From: Ectopseudomonas khazarica | Lineage (GTDB): Bacteria; Pseudomonadota; Gammaproteobacteria; Pseudomonadales; Pseudomonadaceae | NCBI RefSeq assembly: GCF_004521985.1 | Contig: NZ_SBHZ01000014.1 | Span: 91,296 to 155,295 of the forward strand | Direction: 5' to 3' | Length of the DNA stretch: 64,000 nucleotides | Part shown: in pieces, positions 50,441 to 59,243 of the stretch | How the letters are laid out: each line of letters opens with the position of its first letter | Numbering within the stretch: position 1 is the stretch's first letter | Position numbers and translations under genes: made by a program | Notes under the pieces: generated by a model | What the model saw: only the letters and a program-made list of their open reading frames with translations | What the model was told of the DNA's origin: nothing | Databases searched by the model: none

Positions 50441-51358
50441 TTAATGCTCGGCCAGAACCTGTTCCAGGGCTGCGCGTTCCGCCTGCGCAGTGGCGCATAT
50501 CCACTCCCTGACCGCGGTGATGGCCGGGTTCGCGTCATGGCGCGCTGGCCAGACCAGCCAGTAGGCGTAGTCGTTGGGAATCCGTAGCTGCGGGCAGGGC
50601 ATGAGCAGACGCCCGGCGCGCAAGTCGCCCGCCGCCAGAAACAGGCGCCCCAGCGCGATGCCCTGTCCGTCGGCGGCAGCCTGGAGGGCGAGGGCGGAAT
50701 CGCTCAGGTTCAATCCGGCGGGCACCGCCAGGTCAGGGTGACCGGCAGCGCTGAACCAGCGGCTCCAGTTTCCTTTCGGGGTGTCGTGCAGCAGGCGATG
50801 ACCCAGCAGGTCGGCGGGGGTGCAGGGCGTTGGCAGGGCCTGCCGCTGGGCCGGGCTGCACACCGGGCTCAGGATTTCCGTGGCCAGCAAGGCACTGTTC
50901 AGGCCGGCCCAACCGCCGGGGCCTGACCTCAAACCGAGGTCGAAACGGTTGTCCTTGCCATCCCACAGCTCGGCGGTGGTGGTCAGTTGCAGGTCGATCT
51001 CCGGGTGGGCGGCCTGGAGCGCGGGAAGATGTGGCATCAGCCAGCGTGAGGCCAGCGACGGCAGTACGCTCATCCGCACCGGGCCATTGGCTGGGCGCCG
51101 GGCCGTGGCGCTGGCAGCGGCGATACGGTCCAGCGCCGGCGTCAGGTCGTTCAGGTACGCGGCCCCTGTAGGGGTCAGGGCCAGCACCCGGCCTCGCCGT
51201 TCGAACAGGGGTTGGCCCAACCATGCCTCCAGCAGGCGTACCTGATGGCTGATGGCGGCCTGGGTCACCGCCAGTTCATCGGCGGCACGGGTGAAATGCA
51301 GGTGGCGGGCGGCAGCTTCGAACGCGCGGACTGCTCCCAGCGGCGGCAGACGGCGCAT
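50441..51358 (-). CDS. LysR-family transcriptional regulator (GcvA-like)
   Basis: A 305 aa regulator with the GcvA-like winged helix RRLPPLGAVRAFEAAARHLHFTRAADELAVTQAAISHQVRLLEAWLGQPLFERRGRVLALTPTGAAYL in residues 2-70. The effector-binding domain follows. It is divergent from a LysE-type exporter across a gap of 109 bases, the classic arrangement for a regulator of that exporter. It shares the region-wide theme of amino-compound handling. Its ligand is unknown. Confidence 0.88.
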   Translation of the reverse strand: MRRLPPLGAVRAFEAAARHLHFTRAADELAVTQAAISHQVRLLEAWLGQPLFERRGRVLALTPTGAAYLNDLTPALDRIAAASATARRPANGPVRMSVLPSLASRWLMPHLPALQAAHPEIDLQLTTTAELWDGKDNRFDLGLRSGPGGWAGLNSALLATEILSPVCSPAQRQALPTPCTPADLLGHRLLHDTPKGNWSRWFSAAGHPDLAVPAGLNLSDSALALQAAADGQGIALGRLFLAAGDLRAGRLLMPCPQLRIPNDYAYWLVWPARHDANPAITAVREWICATAQAERAALEQVLAEH

Positions 51359-51467
51359 GAGCCTCTTCCATTAGCTGTATTTATCCAATGGCCGAGATTA
51401 GATCATTTCCCCGCCGCTGAAAACGCCGGTTAACTCTCTGAAATCGTTCGATAAATGAGAGGGTGTC

Positions 51468-52067
51468 ATGGCACTTGAGCTGGTTGCGGTGTTTCTCGGG
51501 TTTGCGGTACCGATGGTCATCAGTCCGGGGCCGGGGAACACGGTGCTGGCCCTGTCCGGTGCTCGTTTCGGGGTGCGGGGTACTGGGCTGTTCTGGTTGG
51601 GGTTCGAGATCGGCAATGTGCTGCTGTGCCTGCTCTACGGCCTGGGTTTCGGAGCCCTGCTCCTGGAGTACCCGCAGAGCCATACGCTGATGCTGTGGGC
51701 GGGGGCGGCCTACGTGCTGTATCTGGCCTGGGGCTTCTTCCGTTCCGCAGCACCTGGCGCCAAGCCCCAGACGGTGGAGCGCATGGGGCTGGTCAGCGGC
51801 ATCGTCGCCGTGCTGCTGAACGTCAAGATCCACTCGATGGTGGCGGTCATGTTCGCCCAGTTCCTGCAGCCGGATCGGGCACTGGCGCCTCAGGTGCTGC
51901 TGCTGACGGGCGCCTTTCTGCTGGTGGGCATCGTCTGCCACTTCCCGTGGATCTACGGTGGGCAACTGATTCTGGGGCGCTTCACCTCGGACCAGGCATT
52001 AAGGATACAGGGGTGGGTCTTCGGCGGCCTCATGGTCGCGGTGGCGGTGCATATGCTCTGGGTCTGA
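51468..52067 (+). CDS. LysE/RhtB-family amino acid exporter
   Basis: A 199 aa inner-membrane protein with about six hydrophobic segments. The N-terminus carries the family signature VAVFLGFAVPMVISPGPGNTVLALSGARFGVRGTGLFWLGFEIGN. The rest alternates helices with short loops. Members export amino acids or related compounds. The divergent LysR gene probably controls it. GAGAGGG precedes the ATG. Confidence 0.87.
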   Translation: MALELVAVFLGFAVPMVISPGPGNTVLALSGARFGVRGTGLFWLGFEIGNVLLCLLYGLGFGALLLEYPQSHTLMLWAGAAYVLYLAWGFFRSAAPGAKPQTVERMGLVSGIVAVLLNVKIHSMVAVMFAQFLQPDRALAPQVLLLTGAFLLVGIVCHFPWIYGGQLILGRFTSDQALRIQGWVFGGLMVAVAVHMLWV

Positions 52068-52128
52068 GCGACGCCTGGCCGTTCAGCGTCGCTCCCGTTG
52101 ACTCCGGCACAGGCCCTGTCCCGCAGGG

Positions 52129-52617
52129 CTATTCCGGTACGGGCAGTTGCAGCGACTCTTTCACCTCTTCCATGACGATATAGCTCTTCGATTCGCGCAC
52201 GTGCGGCAACTTGAGCAGGATGTCGCCGAGCAGCTTGCGGTAGCTGGCCATCTCGTTGATGCGTGCCTTCACCAGGTAGTCGAAGTCGCCGGAAACCAGG
52301 TGGCACTCCAGCACGTGCGGCAGCTTGAGCACCGCGCGGCGGAACTCCTCGAAGGTGTCGCCGGACTTGTAGTCCAGGCTGATCTCGACGAATACCAGCA
52401 GGCTGGCCTTGAGGTTCTGCGGGTTGAGGCGGGCGTGGTAGCCCATGATGATGCCTTCGCGCTCCAGGCGGCGTACGCGCTCGGTGCAGGGCGTGGTCGA
52501 CAGCCCCACGCGCTCGCCCAGTTCGGTGAAACTGATGCGCCCATCCTCCTGCAGGATGCGCAGGATGTTGCGGTCGATCTTGTCCAGTTCACGACGGCTT
52601 TGATGCTGGGTTCTCAT
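52129..52617 (-). CDS. lrp: Lrp/AsnC-family regulator (DadR/Lrp-like)
   Basis: A 162 aa regulator. Residues 10-65 hold the helix-turn-helix (LDKIDRNILRILQEDGRISFTELGERVGLSTTPCTERVRRLEREGII), followed by the RAM effector domain (VFVEISLDYKSGDTFEEFRRAVLKLPHVLECHLVSGDFDYLVKARINEMASYRKLL). ATG at 52617 fits length; a longer frame upstream is not family-like. It is divergent from dadA, which Lrp activates in Pseudomonas in response to alanine. That makes this the likely dad operon regulator. Confidence 0.92.
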   Translation of the reverse strand: MRTQHQSRRELDKIDRNILRILQEDGRISFTELGERVGLSTTPCTERVRRLEREGIIMGYHARLNPQNLKASLLVFVEISLDYKSGDTFEEFRRAVLKLPHVLECHLVSGDFDYLVKARINEMASYRKLLGDILLKLPHVRESKSYIVMEEVKESLQLPVPE

Positions 52618-52774
52618 GGGGAATCCGCCTCTGTAAAACGGCTTTTTGCCAAGAATTCTCGCCAAATATAGCTGTGTATATGGTGAAAAGCACTGCACGG
52701 CTCTTCCTATACTGCGCCCATCGACAACTCTGGTCCGTTACGTCCGTATCTCAAGGTGCGGCGGGGAGAAAAGC

Positions 52775-54073
52775 ATGCGTGTTCTGGTTCTCGGCAGCGG
52801 TGTGATTGGTACCGCCAGTGCATACTACCTGGCCCGTCAGGGCTTCGAGGTGGTAGTGGTCGATCGCCAGGACGGCCCGGCGCTGGAGACCAGCTTCGCC
52901 AACGCTGGCCAGGTGTCTCCCGGCTATGCCTCGCCCTGGGCGGCCCCGGGCGTACCGCTGAAAGCCATCAAGTGGCTGCTGCAGAAACACGCGCCGCTGG
53001 CGATCAAGGCCACCGGCGACGTCGACCAGTACCTGTGGATGGCGCAGATGCTGCGCAACTGCACCGCCAGCCGCTATGCGGTGAACAAGGAGCGCATGGT
53101 GCGTCTGTCCGAGTACAGCCGCGACTGCCTCGACGAGCTGCGTGCCGAGACCGGCATCGCCTACGAAGGCCGTCAGTTCGGCACCACCCAGCTGTTCCGC
53201 ACCCAGGCTCAGGTCGATGCCGCCGCCAAGGACATCGCCGTGCTGGAAGCCTCCGGCGTGCCTTACGAGCTGCTCGACCGTGATGCCATCGCTCGCGTCG
53301 AACCGGCGCTGGCTGGCGTCAAGCACAAGCTGGCCGGTGCCCTGCGCCTGCCCAACGACCAGACCGGCGACTGCCAGATGTTCACCAACAAGCTGGCGGA
53401 CATGGCCAAGGCGCTCGGCGTCGAGTTCCGCTTCGGCCAGAACATCCAGCGCCTGGACGCCGTGGGCGACCGCATCAACGGTGTATGGATCGACGGTAAG
53501 CTGGAAACCGCCGACCGCTACGTGCTGGCCCTCGGCAGCTACAGCCCGCAGCTGCTCAAGCCGCTGGGCGTGCGTGCGCCGGTCTACCCGCTCAAGGGCT
53601 ATTCGCTGACCGTGCCGATCGTCAACGCGGACATGGCGCCGAAGTCGACCATTCTCGACGAGACCTACAAGGTCGCCATCACCCGTTTCGACAACCGTAT
53701 CCGTGTCGGCGGCATGGCCGAGATCGCCGGCTTCGACCTGTCGCTCAACCCGCGTCGCCGTGAAACCCTGGAGATGATCACCGCCGATCTGTACCCGGAA
53801 GGCGGCGACCTGCAGCGTGCCGACTTCTGGACCGGCCTGCGCCCGGCGACCCCGGACGGCACGCCCATCGTCGGGGCCACGGCCTACCGCAACCTGTTCC
53901 TCAACACCGGGCACGGCACCCTGGGCTGGACCATGGCCTGCGGCTCCGGTCGCCTGCTTGCCGACCTGATGGCCAACAAGCGCCCGCAGATCAGCGCCGA
54001 CGGTCTGGATATCTCGCGTTATTCGCGCAAGGCCCGCGAAGTGCACGGTGAGCCGCAGCCGCTGCGGACCTGA
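52775..54073 (+). CDS. dadA: D-amino acid dehydrogenase small subunit DadA
   Basis: DadA (432 aa) is a membrane-associated FAD dehydrogenase that oxidises D-alanine and other D-amino acids to 2-oxo acids, passing electrons to quinone. It has the N-terminal FAD motif VLVLGSGVIGTASAYYLARQGFEVVVVDR, then TSFANAGQVSPGYASPWAAPGVP, typical of DadA. The C-terminal FAD site is DFWTGLRPATPDGTPIVGATAYRNLFLNTGHGTLGWTMACGSGRLLAD. ATG at 52775 has GGGGAGA before it. ridA and dadX follow. Confidence 0.95.
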   Translation: MRVLVLGSGVIGTASAYYLARQGFEVVVVDRQDGPALETSFANAGQVSPGYASPWAAPGVPLKAIKWLLQKHAPLAIKATGDVDQYLWMAQMLRNCTASRYAVNKERMVRLSEYSRDCLDELRAETGIAYEGRQFGTTQLFRTQAQVDAAAKDIAVLEASGVPYELLDRDAIARVEPALAGVKHKLAGALRLPNDQTGDCQMFTNKLADMAKALGVEFRFGQNIQRLDAVGDRINGVWIDGKLETADRYVLALGSYSPQLLKPLGVRAPVYPLKGYSLTVPIVNADMAPKSTILDETYKVAITRFDNRIRVGGMAEIAGFDLSLNPRRRETLEMITADLYPEGGDLQRADFWTGLRPATPDGTPIVGATAYRNLFLNTGHGTLGWTMACGSGRLLADLMANKRPQISADGLDISRYSRKAREVHGEPQPLRT

Positions 54074-54112
54074 TAGCCTCTGCGTTTTTGCAATCCAAGG
54101 AGTTCTACCCTT

Positions 54113-54460
54113 ATGTCGATCCAGCGCCTGCACGTGGCCAAACGCTACAGCGAAGTGGTGATCCACAACGGCACCATCTACCTCGCTGGCCAACTGGCTG
54201 ACGACTTCGAAGGCGACATCCGCGAGCAGACCCGCCAGACCCTGGCCAACATCGACAAGATGCTGGCCGAGGGTGGCAGCGACAAGAGCAAGATTCTCTC
54301 GCTGACCATCTTCATCAAGGACATGGCCGATTACGACGGCCTCAACGCCGAGTACGACGCCTGGGTCGCGGACGGCCACGCGCCGGCGCGCGCCTGCGTC
54401 GAGGCGAAGATGTACAAGCCCGAAGTGCTGGTGGAAATGTGCGTGGTGGCTGCCGTCTGA
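54113..54460 (+). CDS. RidA-family imine/enamine deaminase
   Basis: A 115 aa YjgF/YER057c/UK114-type protein. It has YSEVVIHNGTIYLAGQLADDFEGDIREQTRQTLANIDKMLAEGGSDKSKILSLTIFIKD and ARACVEAKMYKPEVLVEMCVVAAV, with the conserved Arg of the active site. RidA enzymes hydrolyse reactive imino intermediates. Next to dadA this fits the imino acid released by D-alanine oxidation. It follows dadA by 39 bases and ends at a strong terminator. Confidence 0.92.
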   Translation: MSIQRLHVAKRYSEVVIHNGTIYLAGQLADDFEGDIREQTRQTLANIDKMLAEGGSDKSKILSLTIFIKDMADYDGLNAEYDAWVADGHAPARACVEAKMYKPEVLVEMCVVAAV

Positions 54461-54500
54461 GGCAGCCGCTCTGCGGACCCCGATTTGTGTTGGCTTTTCA

Positions 54501-54526
54501 CCCGGCTCCCCTGCCGGGTTTTTTTT
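54501..54526 (+). terminator. terminator after the dadA-ridA pair
   Basis: CCCGGC, 6-base loop, GCCGGG and eight T residues. It stands between ridA and dadX, so dadX is either read through or has its own promoter in the following 120 bases. Confidence 0.88.
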
Positions 54527-54645
54527 GCGACCGGCGCGGCGAGAGCAACGACGCTCCCGGTCGCGTTGAATGACGATGCGCGCTCCGCATTGCCGGGGCT
54601 GCGCGTCCCCAATCGCCTCGGCGAACGACTGAGAGACAAGCAACC

Positions 54646-55719
54646 ATGCGCCCTGCCCGTGCCCTGATCGACCTCGACGCCCTGCGTCACAACTACCAAC
54701 TGGCCCGTGAGTTGAGTGGCGCCCAGGCCCTCGCGGTGGTCAAGGCCGATGCCTACGGGCATGGCGCGGTGCGTTGCGCCGAAGCGCTGGGGGATCTGGC
54801 CGACGGCTTTGCCGTGGCCTGCATCGAGGAGGCGCTGGTGCTGCGCGAAGCCGGCGTGCGTGCGCCGATCCTGCTGCTCGAAGGCTTCTTCGAGGCCGAC
54901 GAGCTGGCGCTGATCGATCAGCATCAGCTGTGGTGCGTCGTCCACGCGCAATGGCAGCTCGAAGCCATCGAACAGGCACGCCTGAGCCAGCCGCTGACCG
55001 TCTGGCTCAAGCTCGACAGCGGCATGCACCGCGTCGGCCTGCACCCGGCCGAGTACCAGGCCGCCTACCGGCGCCTGCTGGCCAGCGGCAAGGTCAGCAA
55101 GATCGTGCTGATGAGCCACTTCGCCCGTGCCGACGAGCCGGCGTGCCCGCGCACGGCCGAGCAGCTGGCAACCTTCCAGCAGGCTCGTGAAGGTCTCGCG
55201 GCGGAAGTCAGCCTGCGCAACTCGCCGGCCGTGCTCGGCTGGCCGCAGGTACCGAGCGACTGGGTGCGCCCCGGCATCATGCTGTACGGCGCGACGCCGT
55301 TCGAGGGCGCCCAGGAGCAGGCGGCGCGGTTGCGGCCGGTGATGACCCTGGAGTCGAAGGTCATCAGCGTGCGCGAACTGCCGGCCGGCGAGCCGGTGGG
55401 CTACGGTGCGCGCTTCGTCGCCGAGCGGCCGACGCGCGTCGGTGTGGTCGCCATGGGCTATGCCGACGGCTACCCGCGCCATGCGCCGAGCGGTACGCCG
55501 GTGGCGGTGGACGGCCAACTGACGCGCCTGATCGGGCGCGTGTCGATGGACATGCTGACCGTGGACCTCACCGATCTGCCTCAGGCCGGCCTGGGCAGCC
55601 GCGTCGAACTGTGGGGCAAGCAGGTGCTGGCCAGCGACGTGGCGCTGGCGGCGGACAGCATTCCCTACCAGATCTTCTGCAACCTGCGGCGGGTTCCCCT
55701 GCTCTACAGCGGGCGCTGA
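54646..55719 (+). CDS. dadX: alanine racemase DadX (catabolic type)
   Basis: A 357 aa PLP-dependent racemase of L- and D-alanine. The PLP lysine is in ALAVVKADAYGHGAVRC (Lys33). The substrate-side Tyr is in EPVGYGARFVAERPTRVGVVAMGYADGYPRH. GRVSMDMLTVDLTDLP is the family C-terminal motif. It feeds D-alanine to DadA. The second, anabolic racemase of Pseudomonas is not in this window. ATG at 54646 is the only good start. Confidence 0.94.
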   Translation: MRPARALIDLDALRHNYQLARELSGAQALAVVKADAYGHGAVRCAEALGDLADGFAVACIEEALVLREAGVRAPILLLEGFFEADELALIDQHQLWCVVHAQWQLEAIEQARLSQPLTVWLKLDSGMHRVGLHPAEYQAAYRRLLASGKVSKIVLMSHFARADEPACPRTAEQLATFQQAREGLAAEVSLRNSPAVLGWPQVPSDWVRPGIMLYGATPFEGAQEQAARLRPVMTLESKVISVRELPAGEPVGYGARFVAERPTRVGVVAMGYADGYPRHAPSGTPVAVDGQLTRLIGRVSMDMLTVDLTDLPQAGLGSRVELWGKQVLASDVALAADSIPYQIFCNLRRVPLLYSGR

Positions 55720-55878
55720 GCGGAATGCGCCGCGCCCGAGCAAGGCGCTGGCGGATGGGCCTCGGGGCGGGTGCGGATGAGTGGTGTGGGCGAGGATGAA
55801 CGCAAGTGTTGTAAATTCCGAACGCTATGCCATGATACGGACACTTTTTCGCACCATACCCAAGGGGGGACTCCAGCA

Positions 55879-56427
55879 TTGGACGTCGGCGTTCGACTGC
55901 AATCGATTCGTAAGCTCAAAGGCCTTTCCCAGCGTGAACTCGCCAAGCGGGCGGGGGTCACCAACAGCACCATCTCGATGATCGAGAAGAACAGTGTGAG
56001 CCCTTCCATCAGCTCGCTGAAGAAGGTGCTTGGCGGCATTCCCATGTCGCTCGTGGAGTTCTTCTCGCTCGACCTCGAGCAGGAGAACCAGACCCAGGTG
56101 GTCTACCGGGCATCCGAGCTGACCGACATCTGCAGCGGCGCCATCACCATGAAGCTGATCGGCAAGGCCCACCCCGGCCGCGCCATCGCCTTCCTGGACG
56201 AAACCTACCCGGCGGGCACCGACACCGGTGACGAGATGTACGCCCACGAGGGTGAAGAGGCCGGCATGCTGGTAGAGGGCAAGCTGGAACTGACCGTTGG
56301 CAACGAGGTGTTCGTGCTCGAAGCCGGTGACAGCTATTACTTCGAAAGCAGCAAGCCGCATCGCTTCCGCAATCCGTTCGACCAGCCGGCACGGCTGATC
56401 AGCGCCACGTCCCCGGCGAACTTCTGA
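55879..56427 (+). CDS. pauR: polyamine-responsive repressor PauR (XRE helix-turn-helix plus cupin)
   Basis: A 182 aa regulator. Residues 1-60 are a Cro/CI-type helix-turn-helix (DVGVRLQSIRKLKGLSQRELAKRAGVTNSTISMIEKNSVSPSISSLKKVLGGIPMSL). Residues 100-182 are a cupin that binds the inducer (GDEMYAHEGEEAGMLVEGKLELTVGNEVFVLEAGDSYYFESSKPHRFRNP). The start is TTG at 55879 with AGGGGGGA at 9 bases, since family members start at this point. It represses polyamine catabolic genes in Pseudomonas; kauB and the PuuB-like gene nearby are probable targets. Upstream ATGs give a non-conserved extension. Confidence 0.9.
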   Translation: MDVGVRLQSIRKLKGLSQRELAKRAGVTNSTISMIEKNSVSPSISSLKKVLGGIPMSLVEFFSLDLEQENQTQVVYRASELTDICSGAITMKLIGKAHPGRAIAFLDETYPAGTDTGDEMYAHEGEEAGMLVEGKLELTVGNEVFVLEAGDSYYFESSKPHRFRNPFDQPARLISATSPANF

Positions 56428-56540
56428 TCGACGACACTGCGACAATCTGGGTTGTTTCGGCCTGGGCTGCTTGCCGTTATACTGTCGCCCGCTCGCGAAA
56501 CCGTGGCCGCGGGCGTGACTAGCCACGAAGAGGGTGTACC

Positions 56541-56963
56541 GTGAATCTGATGAAGAAAATGCTGGCAGTACCGGCTGCCGTATTGGCCCTGTGGGCAGTG
56601 ACTGCTCAGGCCACGACCGATGAAGCTATCGCCGAGCGCCTGAAGCCGGTGGGCGAAGTGTGCATCATGGGTGAAGAATGCAAGGGCGTCGAAACCGTGG
56701 CGGCCTCCGCCGGCGGTGGTGCGCGCACTGCTGACGATATCATCGCCAAGCACTGCAATGCCTGCCATGGCACCGGCGTGCTGGGTGCGCCGAAGATCGG
56801 CGATAGCGCTGCCTGGAAAGAGCGTGCCGACCACCAGGGTGGTCTCGACGGCATCCTGGCCAAGGCCATTTCCGGCATCAACGCCATGCCGCCGAAGGGC
56901 ACCTGCGCCGACTGCTCGGACGACGAGCTGCGTGCTGCGATCCAGAAGATGTCCGGTCTGTAA
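56541..56963 (+). CDS. cytochrome c5
   Basis: A 140 aa periplasmic monohaem cytochrome. A Sec signal (LAVPAAVLALWAVTAQA) ends about residue 26. The haem site is HCNACHGTGVLGAP, with Met of INAMPPKGTC as the distal axial ligand. The extra Cys pair (TCADCSDDEL) forms the disulfide typical of cytochrome c5. CGAAGAGGG precedes the GTG start at 56541. It is an electron carrier in aerobic or denitrifying respiration. A terminator follows 17 bases after the stop. Confidence 0.9.
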   Translation: MNLMKKMLAVPAAVLALWAVTAQATTDEAIAERLKPVGEVCIMGEECKGVETVAASAGGGARTADDIIAKHCNACHGTGVLGAPKIGDSAAWKERADHQGGLDGILAKAISGINAMPPKGTCADCSDDELRAAIQKMSGL

Positions 56964-56980
56964 GACTCGCTTCTTCCATG

Positions 56981-57007
56981 AAAAAACCGCCTTCAGGGCG
57001 GTTTTTT
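56981..57007. terminator. bidirectional terminator after cytochrome c5
   Basis: AAAAAACCGCC, short loop, GGCGGTTTTTT. Paired A and T runs at the stem base make it effective in both directions. Confidence 0.88.
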
Positions 57008-57089
57008 CGTTTCTGCCGGCACCATGCAACCATGCCGGCGACGACAGAGTCCAAGCTGCATTCGCCATGGATGTCGTGAGGAGCGCCAG

Positions 57090-59243
57090 ATGCCGCACAG
57101 CTGTACCCTCGAGCAAGCCGTCGACCGTGTACTGAACGCGATCGATGGCCCCATCCATCTCGGCCTGCCGCTGGGGCTGGGCAAGCCCAATCGCTGGGTC
57201 AATGCACTCTATGCGCGGGTGCGGCAGATGCCCGAGCGCCAGCTGACCATCTACACCGCGCTGTGCCTGGCACGCCCGCGTGCCGGGCAGGCGTTGCAGC
57301 AGCGCTTCCTCGAGCCGTTCGTGGCGCGGGTCTTCGGCGACTATCCCGAACTGGAGTTCCTGGCCGACCTGCACGGCGGCAGCCTGCCCGCTAATGTCAG
57401 GGTCGAGCAGTTCTTCTTCCAGCCGGGCAGCCTGCTCGAATGCGAGCCGGCGCAGCAGGACTACATCAGCAGCAACTACAGCCACGTCGCCCGTGACCTC
57501 AATGCCAAGGGGCTGAACGTGGTCGCCCAGCTGGTCGCCGCCGACGCCGGGCAGCCCGAGCACTTCAGCCTGAGCTGCAACCCGGACGTGACCCTCGACC
57601 TGCTGCCGCTGCTGGAGCGGCGCCGCGCCGCTGGCGAGACGGTGCTCAGCGTGGCGCAGGTGCATGTCGACCTGCCGTTCATGAGCGGTGACGCCCTGGT
57701 GCTGCGTGACACCTTCGACATCCATGTCGCCGAGGACGAGCGCACGACGCTGTTCTCCACGCCGAACATGCCGGTATCGCTGCAGGATCACTGCATCGGG
57801 CTGCTGGCCAGCAGCCTGGTGCGCGATGGCGGCACCCTGCAGATCGGCATCGGCTCGATGGGCGATGCCCTGACGGCGGCGCTGATGGCGCGGCAGCACG
57901 ACAACACCGGCTATCGGGCGCTGCTGCAGGCGCTGGGCGGCGATATATGGACGGCGGAGATCGCCGCCAACGGCGGCCTGGAGCCGCTCGAGCAGGGCCT
58001 CTACGGTTGCAGCGAGATGTTCGTCAACGGCCTGCTGGCGCTGGCCGAAGCCGGCCTGGTCAGGCGTCCGGTCTACCCGGATCTGCGCCTGCAGCGTCTC
58101 GCCGACAACGCCGCACTGGACGAGCAGGGCCGCCCGCACAGTGTCCAGGCGCTGCTCGCTGGCGGGCTGCCGGCGCAGCTGGGCGCGGCCGATCTGGACT
58201 GGCTGCTTGCCTGCGGTCTGCTGCAGGGCGAGGTGCGCTGGCAGGCCGGGCGCCTGCACCTGCCCGACGGCAGCTGGGTGGCGGCCGACCTGGACGATCC
58301 GCACAGCCGTGCTTGCCTGCAACCCTATCTGGGCCGTGCCAGCGGCGGCGTGGTGCTGCATGGCGGCTTCTTTCTCGGGCCCGGCAGCTTCTACCGACGC
58401 CTGCGCGAGCTGGACGACGCCGGGCGGCAACGCTTCGCCATGACCGGCATTCGCTACATCAACGAGCTGTATGGTCAGGAGGCGCTGAAGCGCCTGCAGC
58501 GCCGCGATGCGCGCTTCATCAACACGGTGTTCACCATGACCCTGCTGGGTGCCGGCGTGGCCGACCAGCTGGAGGATGGCCGGGTGCTCAGCGGCGTGGG
58601 CGGGCAATACAACTTCGTCGCCCAGGCACATGCGCTGGACGACGCGCGCTCGATCCTGCTGCTGCGCAGCTGGCGCGAGTCGGGTGGCGAGCTCAGCTCC
58701 AATCTGGTCTGGGAATATGGCCATGCCACCATTCCCCGGCACCTGCGCGACATGGTGGTGACCGAGTACGGCATCGCCGACCTGCGCGGCAAGACCGACT
58801 CCCAGGTGATCGAGGCACTGCTGAAGATCAGCGACTCGCGCTTCCAGCCGCAGTTGATCGAGCAGGCGCAGCAGGCCGGCAAGCTGCCCGAAGACTTTCG
58901 CCTGGACGAGCGTTTCACCCGCAACCTGCCCGAGCGCCTGGAGGCGCTCCGCGAGCAGCACGCCGCGCTGTTCGCCGAATACCCGCTGGGCAGCGACTTC
59001 AGCGACGTGGAACAGGACCTGCTGCGCGCCCTGAACTGGCTCAAGCGCACACTGCGCCTGAGCGAGGTGCTGGAGCTGGGCAAGGCGACACTCGATGCGC
59101 CGGAGCCGGAGGCCTACCCCGAGCACCTGCGGCGCATGGGGCTGGAGGCGCCGGATGGCGTGCGCGAGGCCCTGTACCAGCGTTTGCTGCTGGCGGGCCT
59201 GCAGGCGAGCGGCGCCGGCGAGGCCGGGCCGCGTTCGACCTAG
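57090..59243 (+). CDS. acetyl-CoA hydrolase/transferase C-terminal-domain protein
   Basis: A 717 aa protein, much longer than the ~430-500 residue CoA transferases of this family. The N-terminal half has LGLPLGLGKPNRWVNALY, QFFFQPGSLLECEPAQQDYISSNYSH and GGTLQIGIGSMGDAL. The C-terminal half carries family motifs SGVGGQYNFVAQAHAL and VVTEYGIADLRGKTDSQVIEALLKI. The region between (residues 340-450, from SVQALLAGGLPAQLGAADLD) is an insertion I do not recognise. ATG at 57090 has GAGGAG. The acyl-CoA substrate is unknown. Its stop overlaps the convergent xpt stop in CTAG. Confidence 0.8.
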   Translation: MPHSCTLEQAVDRVLNAIDGPIHLGLPLGLGKPNRWVNALYARVRQMPERQLTIYTALCLARPRAGQALQQRFLEPFVARVFGDYPELEFLADLHGGSLPANVRVEQFFFQPGSLLECEPAQQDYISSNYSHVARDLNAKGLNVVAQLVAADAGQPEHFSLSCNPDVTLDLLPLLERRRAAGETVLSVAQVHVDLPFMSGDALVLRDTFDIHVAEDERTTLFSTPNMPVSLQDHCIGLLASSLVRDGGTLQIGIGSMGDALTAALMARQHDNTGYRALLQALGGDIWTAEIAANGGLEPLEQGLYGCSEMFVNGLLALAEAGLVRRPVYPDLRLQRLADNAALDEQGRPHSVQALLAGGLPAQLGAADLDWLLACGLLQGEVRWQAGRLHLPDGSWVAADLDDPHSRACLQPYLGRASGGVVLHGGFFLGPGSFYRRLRELDDAGRQRFAMTGIRYINELYGQEALKRLQRRDARFINTVFTMTLLGAGVADQLEDGRVLSGVGGQYNFVAQAHALDDARSILLLRSWRESGGELSSNLVWEYGHATIPRHLRDMVVTEYGIADLRGKTDSQVIEALLKISDSRFQPQLIEQAQQAGKLPEDFRLDERFTRNLPERLEALREQHAALFAEYPLGSDFSDVEQDLLRALNWLKRTLRLSEVLELGKATLDAPEPEAYPEHLRRMGLEAPDGVREALYQRLLLAGLQASGAGEAGPRST

